Below, in pieces: positions 1 through 12,124 of a stretch of DNA of 64,000 nt. The stretch's first letter is position 1. Each line of letters starts with the position of its first letter. The DNA is from Acanthochlamys bracteata. Lineage: Eukaryota; Streptophyta; Magnoliopsida; Pandanales; Velloziaceae. The position numbers and the translations under genes were made by a program. The stretch lies in NCBI GenBank assembly GCA_019914995.1, contig CM034142.1, positions 1,674,001 through 1,738,000 of the forward strand, given 5' to 3'. The notes below the pieces were generated by a model. The model was not told where the DNA came from and did no database searches. It saw nothing but the letters and a program-made list of their open reading frames with translations.

Positions 1-690
1 TCTTCATCAAAACTGTCTTCATTTTCACTCGTATTTTTGTCTCTTCAATTTCGTCATCTCTATCAATAACTATCAAATAAGAAAGTGGTGACAAATATTA
101 ATTTCAAATTGAGTTAAAATAACGAGTTAATATATTATAATCAATGCTAAGTAATGTTTGCAATACTTACCTATCCTTTTCTTTCTATTTAAATTTTTAG
201 GATAATTTCGTTTGTCATTTTTAACACCATACTTGTTTCAATAAGCATATTTTCTGATTGTCTTTGCTTTGGCTCTTATAGAGACTTTCTCCAAATCTCA
301 TTTTATTCTACTATTACCATTATAGATATTTCTTTTTTTTTCCTTCTCTTGGTTTATCAGATGTGGGGATTCAATAGTAAAACTTCGATATGCATCACTT
401 GGGACTTGTAAGCTCTTATTGATAGTATGGCAACTAGAATCTCATGGCCACATACTAGCCAACCGTCGTACTAAGCTCTATAATTATTTGTCCAATTTAT
501 GTACCTTTCAAAAATAAAGTGATTTGGTATCTTTATATCCAAATTCTGAAATACTTTTATAAAGTGTTCATAAAGAATCCCCATAAACTAAAAAAAATTG
601 CATTCACAGTTATTTTTTTTTTGTAGTTAGATTGAACTTTACCTTTCACTTATACCGATTAACTTCTACTTGAAACTCGTAAATGTATAT
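1..690. other. A+T-rich intergenic sequence, no gene seen
   Basis: No open reading frame of useful length, no family motif and no RNA gene is visible here. The sequence is A+T-rich with short homopolymer runs and leads into a TA dinucleotide tract at about 684-712. Confidence 0.6.
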
Positions 691-712
691 ATATATATAT
701 ATATATATATAT
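684..712. repeat. TA dinucleotide microsatellite
   Basis: An uninterrupted alternating TA run directly precedes the foldback-like half element. TA-rich tracts also flank the related full element at the far end of the window. Confidence 0.9.
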
Positions 713-910
713 TTGATTTTATTATTTTTTTGTCATATTAATCAAGAAGTTGGATGGAGGTTGATTCGTGGTCCGATTGAGCTGAATTTTGTCAACATAT
801 TATTAACTTATAATTTTTTATATCTAACGGTGAAGATCACATTTGAAGCTTTATACCGGTAGAATCGAACCGATGTGCGGCGATATGCCCTTAAGAAATG
901 ATGTGCCTAC
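700..910 (+). mobile_element. Half copy of a foldback MITE-like element
   Basis: This stretch aligns by eye with the right arm of the palindromic element at 63046-63445. Shared blocks include GTCATmTTrATCAAG, a GATTCGTrGTyCGAyTGAGCTGAA-like segment, TATCyAACrGTGrAGAT and the closing purine/pyrimidine-rich end next to TA repeats. Only one arm is recognisable; the opposite arm is absent or replaced by the TA tract. Substitutions are many, so it is an older copy than the one at 63 kb. Confidence 0.6.
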
Positions 911-2280
911 TTTTCCACATATATATATTAGTGATTATAATTGGCGTGGTTATAAAATAAGTCACACTATATTATTATGTTACAAACTATTGTAGATGTG
1001 CATAATCAAGCGATTTTTCTCATTTTAAAGACAATAAATGATGTTTAGCATTCACATTTGCTTTCTAAAAAGCTTCATAGAATTTTTTTGGAATAGCTAA
1101 AAAGAGCTTTTTGAAAAAAAAAGAATTTTTAAGAAAATTTTTTCAAGGTTTTTTAAAAAAGAGCTTATACATATAATTATCTATAATCATCCAATTCATC
1201 TATATTTTTTAAAATTTTGAAAAGTTTTGTATAAGACTTTGTGGAACTTAAAAGCTCAAAAGCTTCGAAAAAAGCCACGCCAAAACATGGCTATAATCCA
1301 GTATAAGTTTAACCTTTTATCCTAAGAGCAAAATTAGTAATATCTTTTTGATGAATGTGTCGACTACTATCGATGAGAGTTCTTTGAGTACTTGAGACGC
1401 GTAGGAAGTAAGTAACTAGGTAGGAGTTACATATCTTTTATAATGATTTTTTTTGTAACTTGAAAAAATAAAAAAAATTTATACATATAATGATTCTATA
1501 ACGTACAATTTATCGTTACCTTTTTAGATTTTTTAAAAAATACTTATAAAGTACTACAGAAAGTTTCTTAGATAACAAAAAATTAAGAAAACATAAAAAA
1601 ATTTTAATTAATTTTTAACTTTTTAGCAGAATTAAGTTACATGAAGAGCATATTTCAATTATTACGAACTCTATTTTTTTCCTTTAGATATTGAGTTCGG
1701 CACTTCATGTATTCCACCACTCTAAACTTTACTTTCGCTTCTAAAGTAAATTCTACTTCTATCGAAATTCACTTCTCACTGAATTCTATTTTTATAAAAT
1801 TTATTTACGTGGGACTCACTTTCATGTAATTGAACACGCCATAAGAAAATAAGGTTTAAGGGTAATATTAAGGTATTAATTTATATCACTTTTGGGATCG
1901 CAAAAATAAGAAATTTTTTAGAAAAAATAACTTATTTTGATATTTTTTTAGAAAATAAGCTTATCTTTATTTAGCTAAAAAATAATAATTATTATATATA
2001 TAAATATTTATCTATATTTAATAATTTATCTAAAATAATAATAATTTATCTATACTTTTTAAATTTATTTTTTTAATATTATAAAAAAATTATTGAGAAA
2101 GGATTTGATTATTTAAAATAGAGAAGCAACTTCACTAGCACCATAAAATATGTACTGTATTAGATAATTTTCTGTTACTAATTTATCTTATTGTCTTTTT
2201 ATTTTTTATTAAAAGTAATGAATAAATAAAATTATTATTATAACAAGAGAAAAAAAATAAGTTCATGTTCTTATCAAACT
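911..2280. other. A+T-rich upstream region with degraded short repeats
   Basis: No gene seen. Around 940-1295 there is a weak inverted similarity: GGCGTGGTTATAA on the left against a rightward GCCACGCCAAAACATGGCTATAAT. Between lie AAGCTTC/GAAGCTT-type blocks and poly-A/T runs, compatible with a degraded miniature transposon. The last several hundred bases contain the promoter of the stress-protein gene, but no clear TATA box could be singled out. A pyrimidine-rich leader starts near 2310. Confidence 0.4.
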
Positions 2281-2428
2281 TCAAACTCAAAACCATTCAC
2301 CGGCAGCTCAGCTCGCTACTCCCTTGACTTTTCCAACTCTCTCCCACTCTCTTTATTCTTCTCAAAGTTAAATCTTTTTCAAAGAAATCAACGAAAATCA
2401 ACTCAAAGATTCAATCTTTTCAGCGTCA

Positions 2429-5400
2429 ATGGCGACCGGGAATCTCAGATGCGTTGTTGTTGCCGTCGACGGTAGTGAAGAGAGCATGAACGCTCTCCGG
2501 TGGGCCCTAAAAAACCTGCCTCTTCGCCTTGAAGGAAATAAGAATTCCAGCCACGGTGAAGGAGTGATGAGTTCCGCTGAAGATTCGAATGGTTCTTTGG
2601 TCTTGATTCATGTTCAGCAGCCGCCGTCAATTGCCAGTGGATTGAACCCTGGAGCAATCCCCTTTGGTGGACCGTGTAAAATCTCAACCTTTTTTCTTTG
2701 ATGTGTTGAATTAACTTGATCTTGATTGCTTCTAGCACTCTTCACAGAATAGTTTTTTGGCTTTTTCCCCTTTCTGAGGTTGAGATGTTGTGAAGCTGAT
2801 AGTTATTTGCATTATTAATTCCTAGCATGTTCATATTGCGATGTTAGTATGTTCAAAAGTGTTGGTTCTTATTGTCCACAAAAACAAATGTTGGTTCTTG
2901 TTTGTAATCTTTTTATGCTAATATGGAGTGAATTTGGTGCTACCACTCCTTGAGTTTATATGTTGTTATGTTCCTTGTGAACTAAGATTATTTGAAGATG
3001 AATAAATGGTCATTTTAGTTGATTGAGTAGGTTGGGATTATAGGAGTTTAAATTTGTGGTTAATTTTCTTGAAGCTGATTTTGAGGTGCCTGCTTTCTCG
3101 GCGGCAATTGAGGCTCACCAGCAGCGGATCACTGAAGCCATAATGAAGCATGCTCTGGGAATTTGCAATGAATACAGGGTATGAGGATTTTGTCTTAGAA
3201 TTCGACTGGAAGGTTCTGGCAGTGAATAAGTGTTCTGTGAATGAATTGTTTGTTTAGAGAGTATTATGTTTTTTGCCGGTGTGACTAGGTGAAAGTGAAG
3301 ACCCAAGTGGTGGTGGGAGACCCCAAGGAGATGATCTGTGAAGTTACCGGAAAGGAACATGCCGATCTGCTTGTGATGGGGTCTCGAGCATATGGACCAA
3401 TTAAAAGGTGATTTTCTATTTTTCTAGGTTAATCCTATCACGGTCGTTGTTGGTAGTTCCTTTAAATTCTTGGTTGTTTCTGTGGTTACTTATGAAAAGT
3501 TTAAGTGATAGTTTCATATAAGATTATGTGGCTGGTTAATCATGAGTTTTCCCAAGTTCAATTGCAATATTTGTTGTAATTCTGAATAGGTGTGCTGAGA
3601 TTTTTTTAAGAAAAGGAGCTATTGGTATTGTCCAGTTTTTTGGTGTGATGCATGGAATTATTAGTCAATGTTGATATACTGATATATTTTAAGATGTATT
3701 GAGTTAGTGCTGGTTGAATTTGCTAGTTTGAATATCATCGATTGACTTGGCTAGGCTGAATATCATAAATTGATTGGGATCCATCAAATTGTTCTCTCAG
3801 AAAGTGTCTTGTTGGTAGAGATATGATCCAAAAGAGTCTAGTATCTGAGCTGCTACATGATAAAAAATCTGTTACTTTGCCTATTGTTTTGCTTGCATTT
3901 GGTCAAATTCTTCTTTGTAGGAGCAATCCTTTTTTTGCTAGTCCAAACACCTTCCTTTGTTTTCCGTTGAGAAATCCTGAAGTATCAGATATGAGAAACC
4001 CTCCAACATACTTGGCAATGTTTTAGTTTCATTATATGCTGATAGCTGATTTTGTGGCATACCTTTTTTATTTTTCCGCTGTTGCATTGTAAAACTCCCT
4101 GCTGATTTAGTTTCATGAATTGTTACTTGGCTTTTCTTAGCAAATGTCCCTCAATTTTACTTAAAACCTAGCAGCCAAAGCTTACCAGATCTTTCATGAT
4201 CAAAGCACAATTAAGTTTGTGGAGATCAATCTTGTTGGTTACCTTCAATTGATGCCATCAAATGTTCTTAGGACTTGTAACTACTACCTAGTTCCTATAA
4301 TATCTTAGGCTCGACCTAATGACACGTGGTTCAGAAGTGGTTTGATCTGTTGATATTTGACTCTTTACTGCTTTTACCTCCCCCTTGACAATAAAGAGAA
4401 GCAGTCTAGAGAGTTGGACTATCTTTGAAGTATCTTTTTTGCATTTGCTTACCAATCGCACTTGGTAGACATGAAGCATGAAATATGTCTATGACCCCTT
4501 ACCCTCTTCGCAGTCACTTTAGTAGTGATTTGCATTTGTCCTGGAAACTTACTAAACCTCTTTCTCCAATCCTAATCTAAGGCTCTTATGACTTACATAT
4601 TAGAACACTCTCTTTAAAATGTTAACTGTTTGCAGGTCATAGGCTTATAACTTTAGTTCTTATAGGTCCTAGTTTTCAAACTTCTTTTAAGAGAAAGGAA
4701 CCTCTGTGTTTCAATTACCTGCTGAGTGACTATCATAAAGACAGGTTGAAATTAAATTCCTTTTGATTTTATCTGTCTCATCAAACTATCAAACGAGCAT
4801 CATTGCTGCTACACCTATGACCTTGGGTAAAAGAAGTTTCATGTCCTTTAAGAGTAGAATCCCTACAACTGACCGTATTGTTGAATGTGGACTTCCTGTG
4901 CCCTTCTTTACCTAGCTCCACAACCTAGTGCAACTTGAGACCCTTGAGCAACAATTCAATGTGTCTGGCCTTGATCCTCTTAGTCTAACTCAAATACCAG
5001 CCTTTTCCATTTTACTCCTTATTTTTTAACCTATCCCTACAACTTGGCTCCCTTTTCTAGGTTTTCATTAAAGTCCTTGTCTGCAGGAGTCTTTTACAGA
5101 TTGTAAAGTTCAGGGAAGCTATTCCGTCTATGTGGGATTGTATTATAACAATGTTGTACCCAAAGCAACCTGCAGTGATTAAAAGTAAGTTAAAACATGA
5201 TTTGCATTCATTTGCAACCTTGGCCATCCTTGATGTCCGCTCAATCTGCTTCCCTGCCATTTAAAGTCCTTCACAAACTCCACAACTTTAGACACTCCAT
5301 TCCATAGAATCACGACTGTTCCCCTGTTTTCTCTGAGCTATCTTTTCAACTGTTCCCTTCTTTATACTTATCTTTGTTCTTGATTGAAGTCTAGAAAGAA

Positions 5401-7691
5401 GGAATAGTGAAACTAGAGCTATTGAGGGAGATGGAACCTTATTTCTGCTTATGCAATATAGTTGTAGAAGAAAGCTACTTTATAAGTGAACTTTAGGCCT
5501 GTGCGGGTGATGTTCTTGATCCACTTTTTGCCCGACAAGTTTCTTTCAAATCTTCGGTAGAAGCATTTTTCTCAGCAAAGGCTATTTATCCTTACTGTTG
5601 GAGTTTCTATGCAAACAACTTAAGAGAGGAGGCTGCAAACCAACTTGATCGTGTAGCCTCGTCAACTACGTTAATCATTCCCTGTGTCGTAAGAGGGGAG
5701 AGCTGAAGTGACCTGATGAAAACTAGCGTTGAAAAGTTGCAGTCTTCTGTCAGCTACATGCCCACTTGTCTGACCGCTAGACCCACTTGCTTCCTCTTCT
5801 CATGTCTGTCCATTCCTTCTAATCTTCTCTGAATTCGTTAAATACTTTAAGCATTCTTTGTGTGAAGATAGAGCAGCTGAGATGAACTTTTTATTTGATC
5901 TTCATCGACATATTGTGTATAGTGCTTAGCAACAGCCAAAGGCTCTCAACCGTGTCTTTTTGACTTTGTTTTCAACCAAACTTCTAGGTAAATTTAATGT
6001 GTGATGGCAGTTAATAAGATGTTTGATAAGTGTTTGAACTCTACCTTACAATAATCCTTCTGAATTTCAAATAAAATCCACTTGACGAGGCTGCACGATC
6101 TACTCGACAGGAGCTCTGATCAACTTTTTGTCCTCAACAGGCAACTTTTCAGTGCCATTTTCAACTTGAATTTGTGATGATTTTTGCTATTCTTGATGTA
6201 GATTGATATACTACATCTTCTTTGGCATGTTCATGATCATTGTCTATAAGAACCTTACTCGAAACATGATTAAATCGTATCTGAAAATGATCAGAAAAAT
6301 CTTCCTACAACTTTAGTGAAACTTTCCTGTTAATTTTCTGCACGTCTTTGAAAAATTTTCATTACTACATATTTTGTGATTTTTTATTTTTTGTGGATTT
6401 CATGCTTGTATTTTAGCAAACTATTTCACCAAATATCTTGACTTGGAACCCATCTCGAGTGGTTTAAATAACGTTTGACAAAATTGTCCAGAACTGACTA
6501 GCTGCATAATTTGCAGGATTGTCTTTGTTTTCATCATTCTATCAGTGATTTTTCTGAATATGAATACAATGCATGGTTGTGATCTTTTTTGGAGTGGATC
6601 TTCTTGTGTGAATGTTAGTTTAAGTCTTTGGAAAAAATCAGGTTCAAACTCTACCAAAAGCACGCTGGAATTACTCTAGAAGTCAGCATCTCAGAAAAAG
6701 AGAAATTATCATAACTGTTCAGCAGAACAGTAGCAAAACAGTCGGTTATTTTACTGGGACTTTCTGAACTTCAATTTTATTTACTGTCATGATATGAAAA
6801 CTCATTGAACACATGATTAATACATTCAAAACATAAATCATAATTCTTAAATATTTGTTATGATCAACATCACTTATTAGTTTCAACATTACTGAAGGGA
6901 GAGCTGTTTGGTCCCTTCTGGTGTATCACCAACTCCTCAGTGCTGAACTGGCGAAGCCATGTTTTTGAATAGTTTTGGGAGAATGGTGCCTCAATTATGA
7001 TCTCTAGATCCACTTCAAACACACCAAAAGAAATTACAAGCTATCACTGGGAGTATCGGAACATACATAGTATATATAAATGCAATCCAGTTATTCTGTG
7101 GCTTGACTCTAATTCTAAACATGATGGTTCATACACTTACCCAACAACAGAAGACAACTCTACCCATGGAATTGTTGCCTCTAGCTCTACAGAAAGTAAA
7201 CTTGAACAATGGTGTCTCAATTATGATCTCTAAATCTACTTCAAACACACACACACACAAAGAAACTACAAGCTGTTGCTGGGAGTTTGGATGCATATAT
7301 ATAATATGCATAAGCAATCCAATTATTTCTGGCTTGAGAGTAATTCAAACATGATGATTCATACACTTTAGTCATCAACAGAAAGAATCTCTGTTCCATG
7401 GAATTGTTGCCTCTATCTAGGAAACAAAACTTGAGACAAGCATGTGGACGAGTTGCCTGTTATTTTCCTTCTGATTGTTTTCTCAAGCTGTCTTTTGTTA
7501 CTATTTTCAACTGCTTTCAGTTATCAAGTGTCACAATTGATATAAGCGGCAGTAATGTTCATTAGCTGTCTGTTTATAAATCTGATTTTGAAATTTGAAT
7601 TATCTTTGGCAGGATGTTTCTGGGAAGCGTAAGCAACTACTGCATCAATCATGTCACTTGCCCTGTCATGGTAATAAAAGGTTCCTCTTGA
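2429..7691 (+). CDS. Universal stress protein A-like protein (4 exons, 182 aa)
   Basis: Coding exons are 2429-2675, 3075-3178, 3289-3407 and 7613-7691. All junctions are GT-AG and the total is 549 nt. The protein is a single UspA domain. It opens with the beta1 strand CVVVAVDGSEESMNALRWAL, followed by VLIHVQQP and GGPSDFEVPAFSAAIEAHQ, and ends VMGSRAYGPIKRMFLGSVSN then HVTCPVMVIKG. Plant proteins of this type are small soluble, often nucleotide-binding, stress-related proteins; the exact function of this one is not shown by sequence. The nucleotide-binding pattern G-2x-G-9x-G(S/T) is usually GSxGYG in plant relatives, but here the second glycine is Ala (GSRAYG). The last intron is unusually long (about 4.2 kb). 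The start is the first ATG after a pyrimidine-rich leader and gives the family N-terminus. Confidence 0.93.
3408..7612 (+). other. 4.2 kb third intron of the stress protein gene
   Basis: The intron starts with GTGATT after the lysine codon of GPIK and ends CTTTGGCAG before MFLGSV. The exon frame is preserved across it (AG|G arginine). It contains no recognisable nested gene; short open frames inside it (for example 3823-4026, 7595-7837) match no family I know. Its composition is less A+T-rich than the surrounding spacers. A 226-bp tandem duplication lies near its 3' end. Confidence 0.85.
6982..7436 (+). repeat. Two-copy tandem duplication, unit about 226 bp
   Basis: Copy 1 (about 6982-7207) and copy 2 (about 7208-7436) share AATGGTGyCTCAATTATGATCTCTA, TCyACTTCAAACACAC, ACAAGCTrTyrCTGGGAGT, CAATCCArTTATT, AACATGATGrTTCATACACTT and CCATGGAATTGTTGCCTCTA in the same order. 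Copy 2 also has a short CA expansion at about 7245-7258. It lies wholly inside the intron. Confidence 0.88.
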
Positions 7692-8485
7692 TGTTTTCGA
7701 TTTGCCCGTTACATTGTGCAGACTGCTTGAGATTTCTCTTGTATATTCTCATCTTTTGCTATTCTCCAAGCTTAGTGAAAACAATTGCAGATTCAACATT
7801 TTTCAATTCCCAATTTTGTTACTTGAAGGTAAACTAGTGCTATGGGCTTGCACTCAGAAGATCATAACTGCTGAAACATGTATATTTCCATTTATTTGAT
7901 AAATAAAGCAAAATGTTGATTTTTGTTGCATCACCTGTAAAGAAATTTATAAATTCTTTTGCTTTCATAATTCATCTGTTAGATGAAGTTGTATTTCAAT
8001 CTCTTCAATCCACCATTGGTATACTACGATGCCTTCATCTTTTACCTTCCCAGATAATGGTAAGCATTCCCAATAAGTTCTTCTATTCTCTCTTGTCGTT
8101 TCTCCTATTGGTGCCCACACTCGTCAAAATTTCATTCACCATTGTCGCCGCTCCGCTGTTCAAAATCTCTGCCACAACCTCCGCCTTCATAGCAATGTAA
8201 TCTCCCTTGTGGACATTCTCCAGCAACCTTTCTTCAAGGACGACTCTGTTTGCAGCCGCATGTTCTTCGGTCTCTACAACATCTAGCCTCACTATCTCGA
8301 ACTCTTTGCTCTACGAGGTGCTTCTTGAACCAGTCCTAACTACTGCTGCTTCCAGGCGTTTGCACATCTACAAGAACCAACATAAAACAGTTGTCGCTGT
8401 CGCATATCGGCTAGTATATTGCCTTCTAGAAGGCGTTGCAAAGTGCCTTTTTGATTTGGTATTCCAACACGCTCGCTCAAATAAA
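7692..8485. other. 3' flank of the stress protein gene and unassigned sequence
   Basis: The first few hundred bases are the probable 3' UTR. From about 8030 to 8480 the base composition is less A+T-rich, and overlapping short frames exist on both strands (8207-8515 plus, 8083-8292 minus). None shows a recognisable domain. Because the segment abuts the 3' end of a minus-strand Copia relic, it may include remains of that element's long terminal repeat, but no TG...CA boundary was established. Confidence 0.4.
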
Positions 8486-11400
8486 AATATTTTTCATACC
8501 GAGCATTTCTCTTAACCTTCTGAAATGTTCAATTGGCTTAGTAAAAATATCGGCTACTTGCTATATGTATAACAATACTTTAGCTGCACGATCTTCTGCT
8601 ATATATGTTATTTGGTAGAAGCAAGTATATGTGTTTGCTCATTTCATGGTGTACTGAATTCTTTGCTAATTATGTAGCTGACTTATTATCAACTAATATA
8701 CTTATTGGTTTTTCTTTTGGATAATTTAGGTCCTTTAATATATTCCTCAACTAATTGTTTCACACATTGTAAATACAACCGTCATATATTCTGGTTCAAA
8801 TGAAGATAAAGCCATAATACCTTACTTATTTAATATCCATAAAAATGCAGTCGATCCGAAATAAAAGATATACCTATTGATGCTTTTTCTATCCTCTTGA
8901 TTACCACCATAATTAATATTTAAATAGCCTACTAATTCTGCAGATTCACAATTCGTATAGAATAGTCAAAAATTGAGTGAGCTTTTGATATACCTTTAAA
9001 TCCTCTTAGCAGCTAGCCAATAAGACTTCTTTGGTGTCTTTATATAGCGACTCTTAAGTTTGACTGAATAAATAATATATGATCTTGTGACTGTCAGATA
9101 CCTCAAACTACAAATAAAACTTTTGAAAAAAGTTGAGTCGACTAAATCTCCATTTTCTTCTTTTAATATCTTTGTTATTGTGCAATTAGAATGTTCGCTG
9201 AGTTATAATTGCTCATTTTGAATTTCTCCAAATTCTCGTATGTGTACTTTTTTTGAGAAATAAATATTCATCTTGTTGTTGTTTCGCTTGATGCCAAGAA
9301 AGTAGCGCATCAATCCATTATCCAGCATCTCGAATTTGTTAAACATCATTATCTTGAATTCATCAAGTATCTCAAAGCTATTTTCTATGTATAATAAATC
9401 ATCAACATAAAAATAAATTATTAGAAAATCGCCTTTATAATTCCTCTTTGTATAGATTGTATTCTCATAAGGACATTTACTGAAGCCATTTTGATGAAGA
9501 TAGCTATCAATTCGAGCATTCCACACTCATGGTGCTTGCTTCAAGCCTTACGAAGCTTTCTTCAACCGATATATTGTCTTCTTGCCCTTTTGCCTAAAAT
9601 CTTATAGTTACTATATAGATATCTCTTCTTCAAGAACACCATGTAGAAATGTTGACTTGACATTTAGATAATATATATTGCGCCTATAATAAGCTATAAG
9701 AAAAATTAACAACCTTACCGTATCAAGTCGAGCAATATGTGTAAAGAATCCTTCATAGTCGATGTCATACTTCTGTTTATAGCCTTTCGCTACAAGTCTA
9801 CCTTTGTACCAATCAACATCACCATCTACTGTGCATTTAATCTTGTATACTCACTTGATACCTATTGCCTTATAATTTTGTGAAAATGTTGTCAACTCTG
9901 AGGTGTTATTCTTCTATATAGTTTAGATTTCCTCCTCAATTACTAATTGCTAATAATTCGCTTTTACAGCTCTTAGAATGTGAATGGTTCATTATTAACA
10001 TATAGATAGAAAAAGTTAGACTTATCGTCTTCATTAGTCTACTCATAGATTTTTTTGAGACTTCTCATTTTGATAAGATTTCATTGTATAGAAGATTATT
10101 ATGCTCCCTAGAAAATGGAGAATATCTTGTAGGGGAAGAGTGTAACATGTTGAGGAGATAGTGTTGTCGCTAGTGGTGGTAGCTCTTGTAGGGGCTCATC
10201 AGATTCATCCACCACTAGTTCCTCCTTAGCAATCTCTTTATTGCTCCAGTTTTATGCATCTTTTTTGTTAAAGCCAACATCTCTACAATCATTAATTTCT
10301 TGATTAGTGGATTATAGAGATTATATGTTTTTAACTCCTCATTGTATTTGATGAAAATACATTTTTCCCCACAATCATCGAACTTCTTCTGTTTGCCTTA
10401 GTGTACTTGAGCATATACAACACACCAAAAAATTCGCAAGTGTGAGACACTAAGCTTGTATCCACTCCACACCCTTTGAGGTGTCCTATTTTTTACCATC
10501 TTTATGGAGCATCTTTTAAGCAAATAGATTGAGCACGCCACAATTTCTATCCAAAATTGCTTCGACAATCCCTTTTCTTTTAGCATGATTCTTGTCATAT
10601 CGATGATGGTTTTATTATTTCTTTCTATAATGTCGTTTTGTTGTGATGTCTAGGTAGTAGCCAACTGTCTCTTTATATAATAGTCCTTGCAATATTATTG
10701 AAACATATTTAAAGTGTATTCACCACCTCTATCATATCAGAATTTTTATCTCGTGGCCACTTTCCGCTTCAACAAGAACTATAAAATGCTTGAAAATAAT
10801 AAAGATAGTAGACTTTTCTTAAGAAATATATCCACAATGTTCTACTAAAGTCAACGTTAATGAAGGTAATAAAATATCTGTTACCTCCCAAAAAGACAAG
10901 ATTAAATGGCCCACAGATGTAGATATGAACAAGTTGCAAAGGTGCATTTGCTCTCCATAACTTTCATTAGGAAAAGAAAGTCGTCATTGCTTATAAATTA
11001 CGCAACGTTTATAAATTGATTTAGTAGGTTGATTGTTGGTAGCCATAGAACCATTCTAGTCATAGATAATAATTTCAAGCCATTAAAATCCAGATGGCAA
11101 AAATGAAGATGTTACTTCCATGACTCATTCTCCACGAGTCCTAGAAAGCACGTGTAAACTATCGTGTTTAAATGCAAGGGAATGATACTTTCTTGTCATC
11201 TTAACACAAGTTATAAAGTCTCCAGTTGCATCTTTCAACCAAATATGGTTGTTTTCTATATATACTTTGTATCTATTTTTGAGTAGTTGACCGAAATTGA
11301 GAATATTATGTTTTATATTTGAATATGATAGATATCGAAAATATACTCAAGATTACCATCCTTGTATACGGATTACAACCTAAACATTACATTAACTATG

Positions 11401-11580
11401 ACATCAAAATAAAATAAAACTTACAATCTTACTAATCTTTTAACTCCAGCACTAATTTTTCTAAATAATTTATGTGCCCGCTACTATCATTACTTATCCA
11501 CTTGCTTTCTTCAATGCTTTGAGAAATTCCTAAATGAATACATAGTTTTGATTTGGAATTCCAACATTACTAAAAAGCAA
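8486..11580 (-). mobile_element. Ty1/Copia retrotransposon relic (minus strand)
   Basis: Reading the minus strand from high to low coordinates, Copia polyprotein parts appear in the usual order. First is gag-pre-integrase-like sequence (around 11050-11350, with a GHxNFxGLKLL-like block). Next are the integrase core and its C-terminal part (about 10400-10950), then reverse transcriptase (about 9200-10000, with the YVDD motif near 9400). Last is the RNase H end (about 8490-8560, QVADIFTKP-type motif). The element is heavily broken, with many interruptions, and lacks obvious gag and paired terminal repeats. It is an old fossil. Confidence 0.88.
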
Positions 11581-12124
11581 GGAGAGGGAACGTACTGATT
11601 CGTAAACTTATAGTGAGTGATAGGCTAAAACCTTCCTAAGAATGTTAACTTTAAAGAAAAAGAAACATGATAACGCGAAATTGTTTTTCTTAAAATCCCA
11701 AGCTTAAATAATTTACTAGAGTCCAGTTAAATTGTAAACTTTAAACTTGTTTATTATTTTATTTACTTAACTATAATCCATTTTTTGAGTTAATAAGAAA
11801 ATATATGATCTCTATTTCAAAACATTGAATAGTGTTTTCACCATAATATTAGATAACTCAACATTCAGATCTTTTTATAAGAAAATGTAAACAGAAGCAT
11901 ATATATGCAATATTTTAAGGATTTCATTCTTTTTCTTGAAAAATTCAGTTGATTCCAGTATCTTTTAACCATCATTATTAATTTTATATGGTCTAAAAAA
12001 ATGAAGATGAGACAATGTATAGATTACAATATCCTAATTAATTACGTTCTTTCATATTTCTACAAAGTTTCTGTTAGAATCACGTAGCCGTACCAAACTT
12101 CTTTCATACTATAACAGAAATATA
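11581..12124. other. A+T-rich sequence between the two Copia relics
   Basis: No coding signal or clear terminal repeat was recognised. It could contain the worn gag/5' portion of the minus-strand relic or the upstream part of the plus-strand relic. Confidence 0.35.

Noticed and set aside
846-885. tRNA-like B-box wording (GGTTCGATTCTACC on the minus strand)
   Set aside because: No acceptor stem, D arm or anticodon arm could be placed around it; it lies inside the foldback-like half element.
8083-8515. Overlapping open frames on both strands (102 and 69 codons)
   Set aside because: No domain, no splice partner, and their neighbour is a Copia relic; overlapping frames of this length are expected by chance in less A+T-rich DNA.
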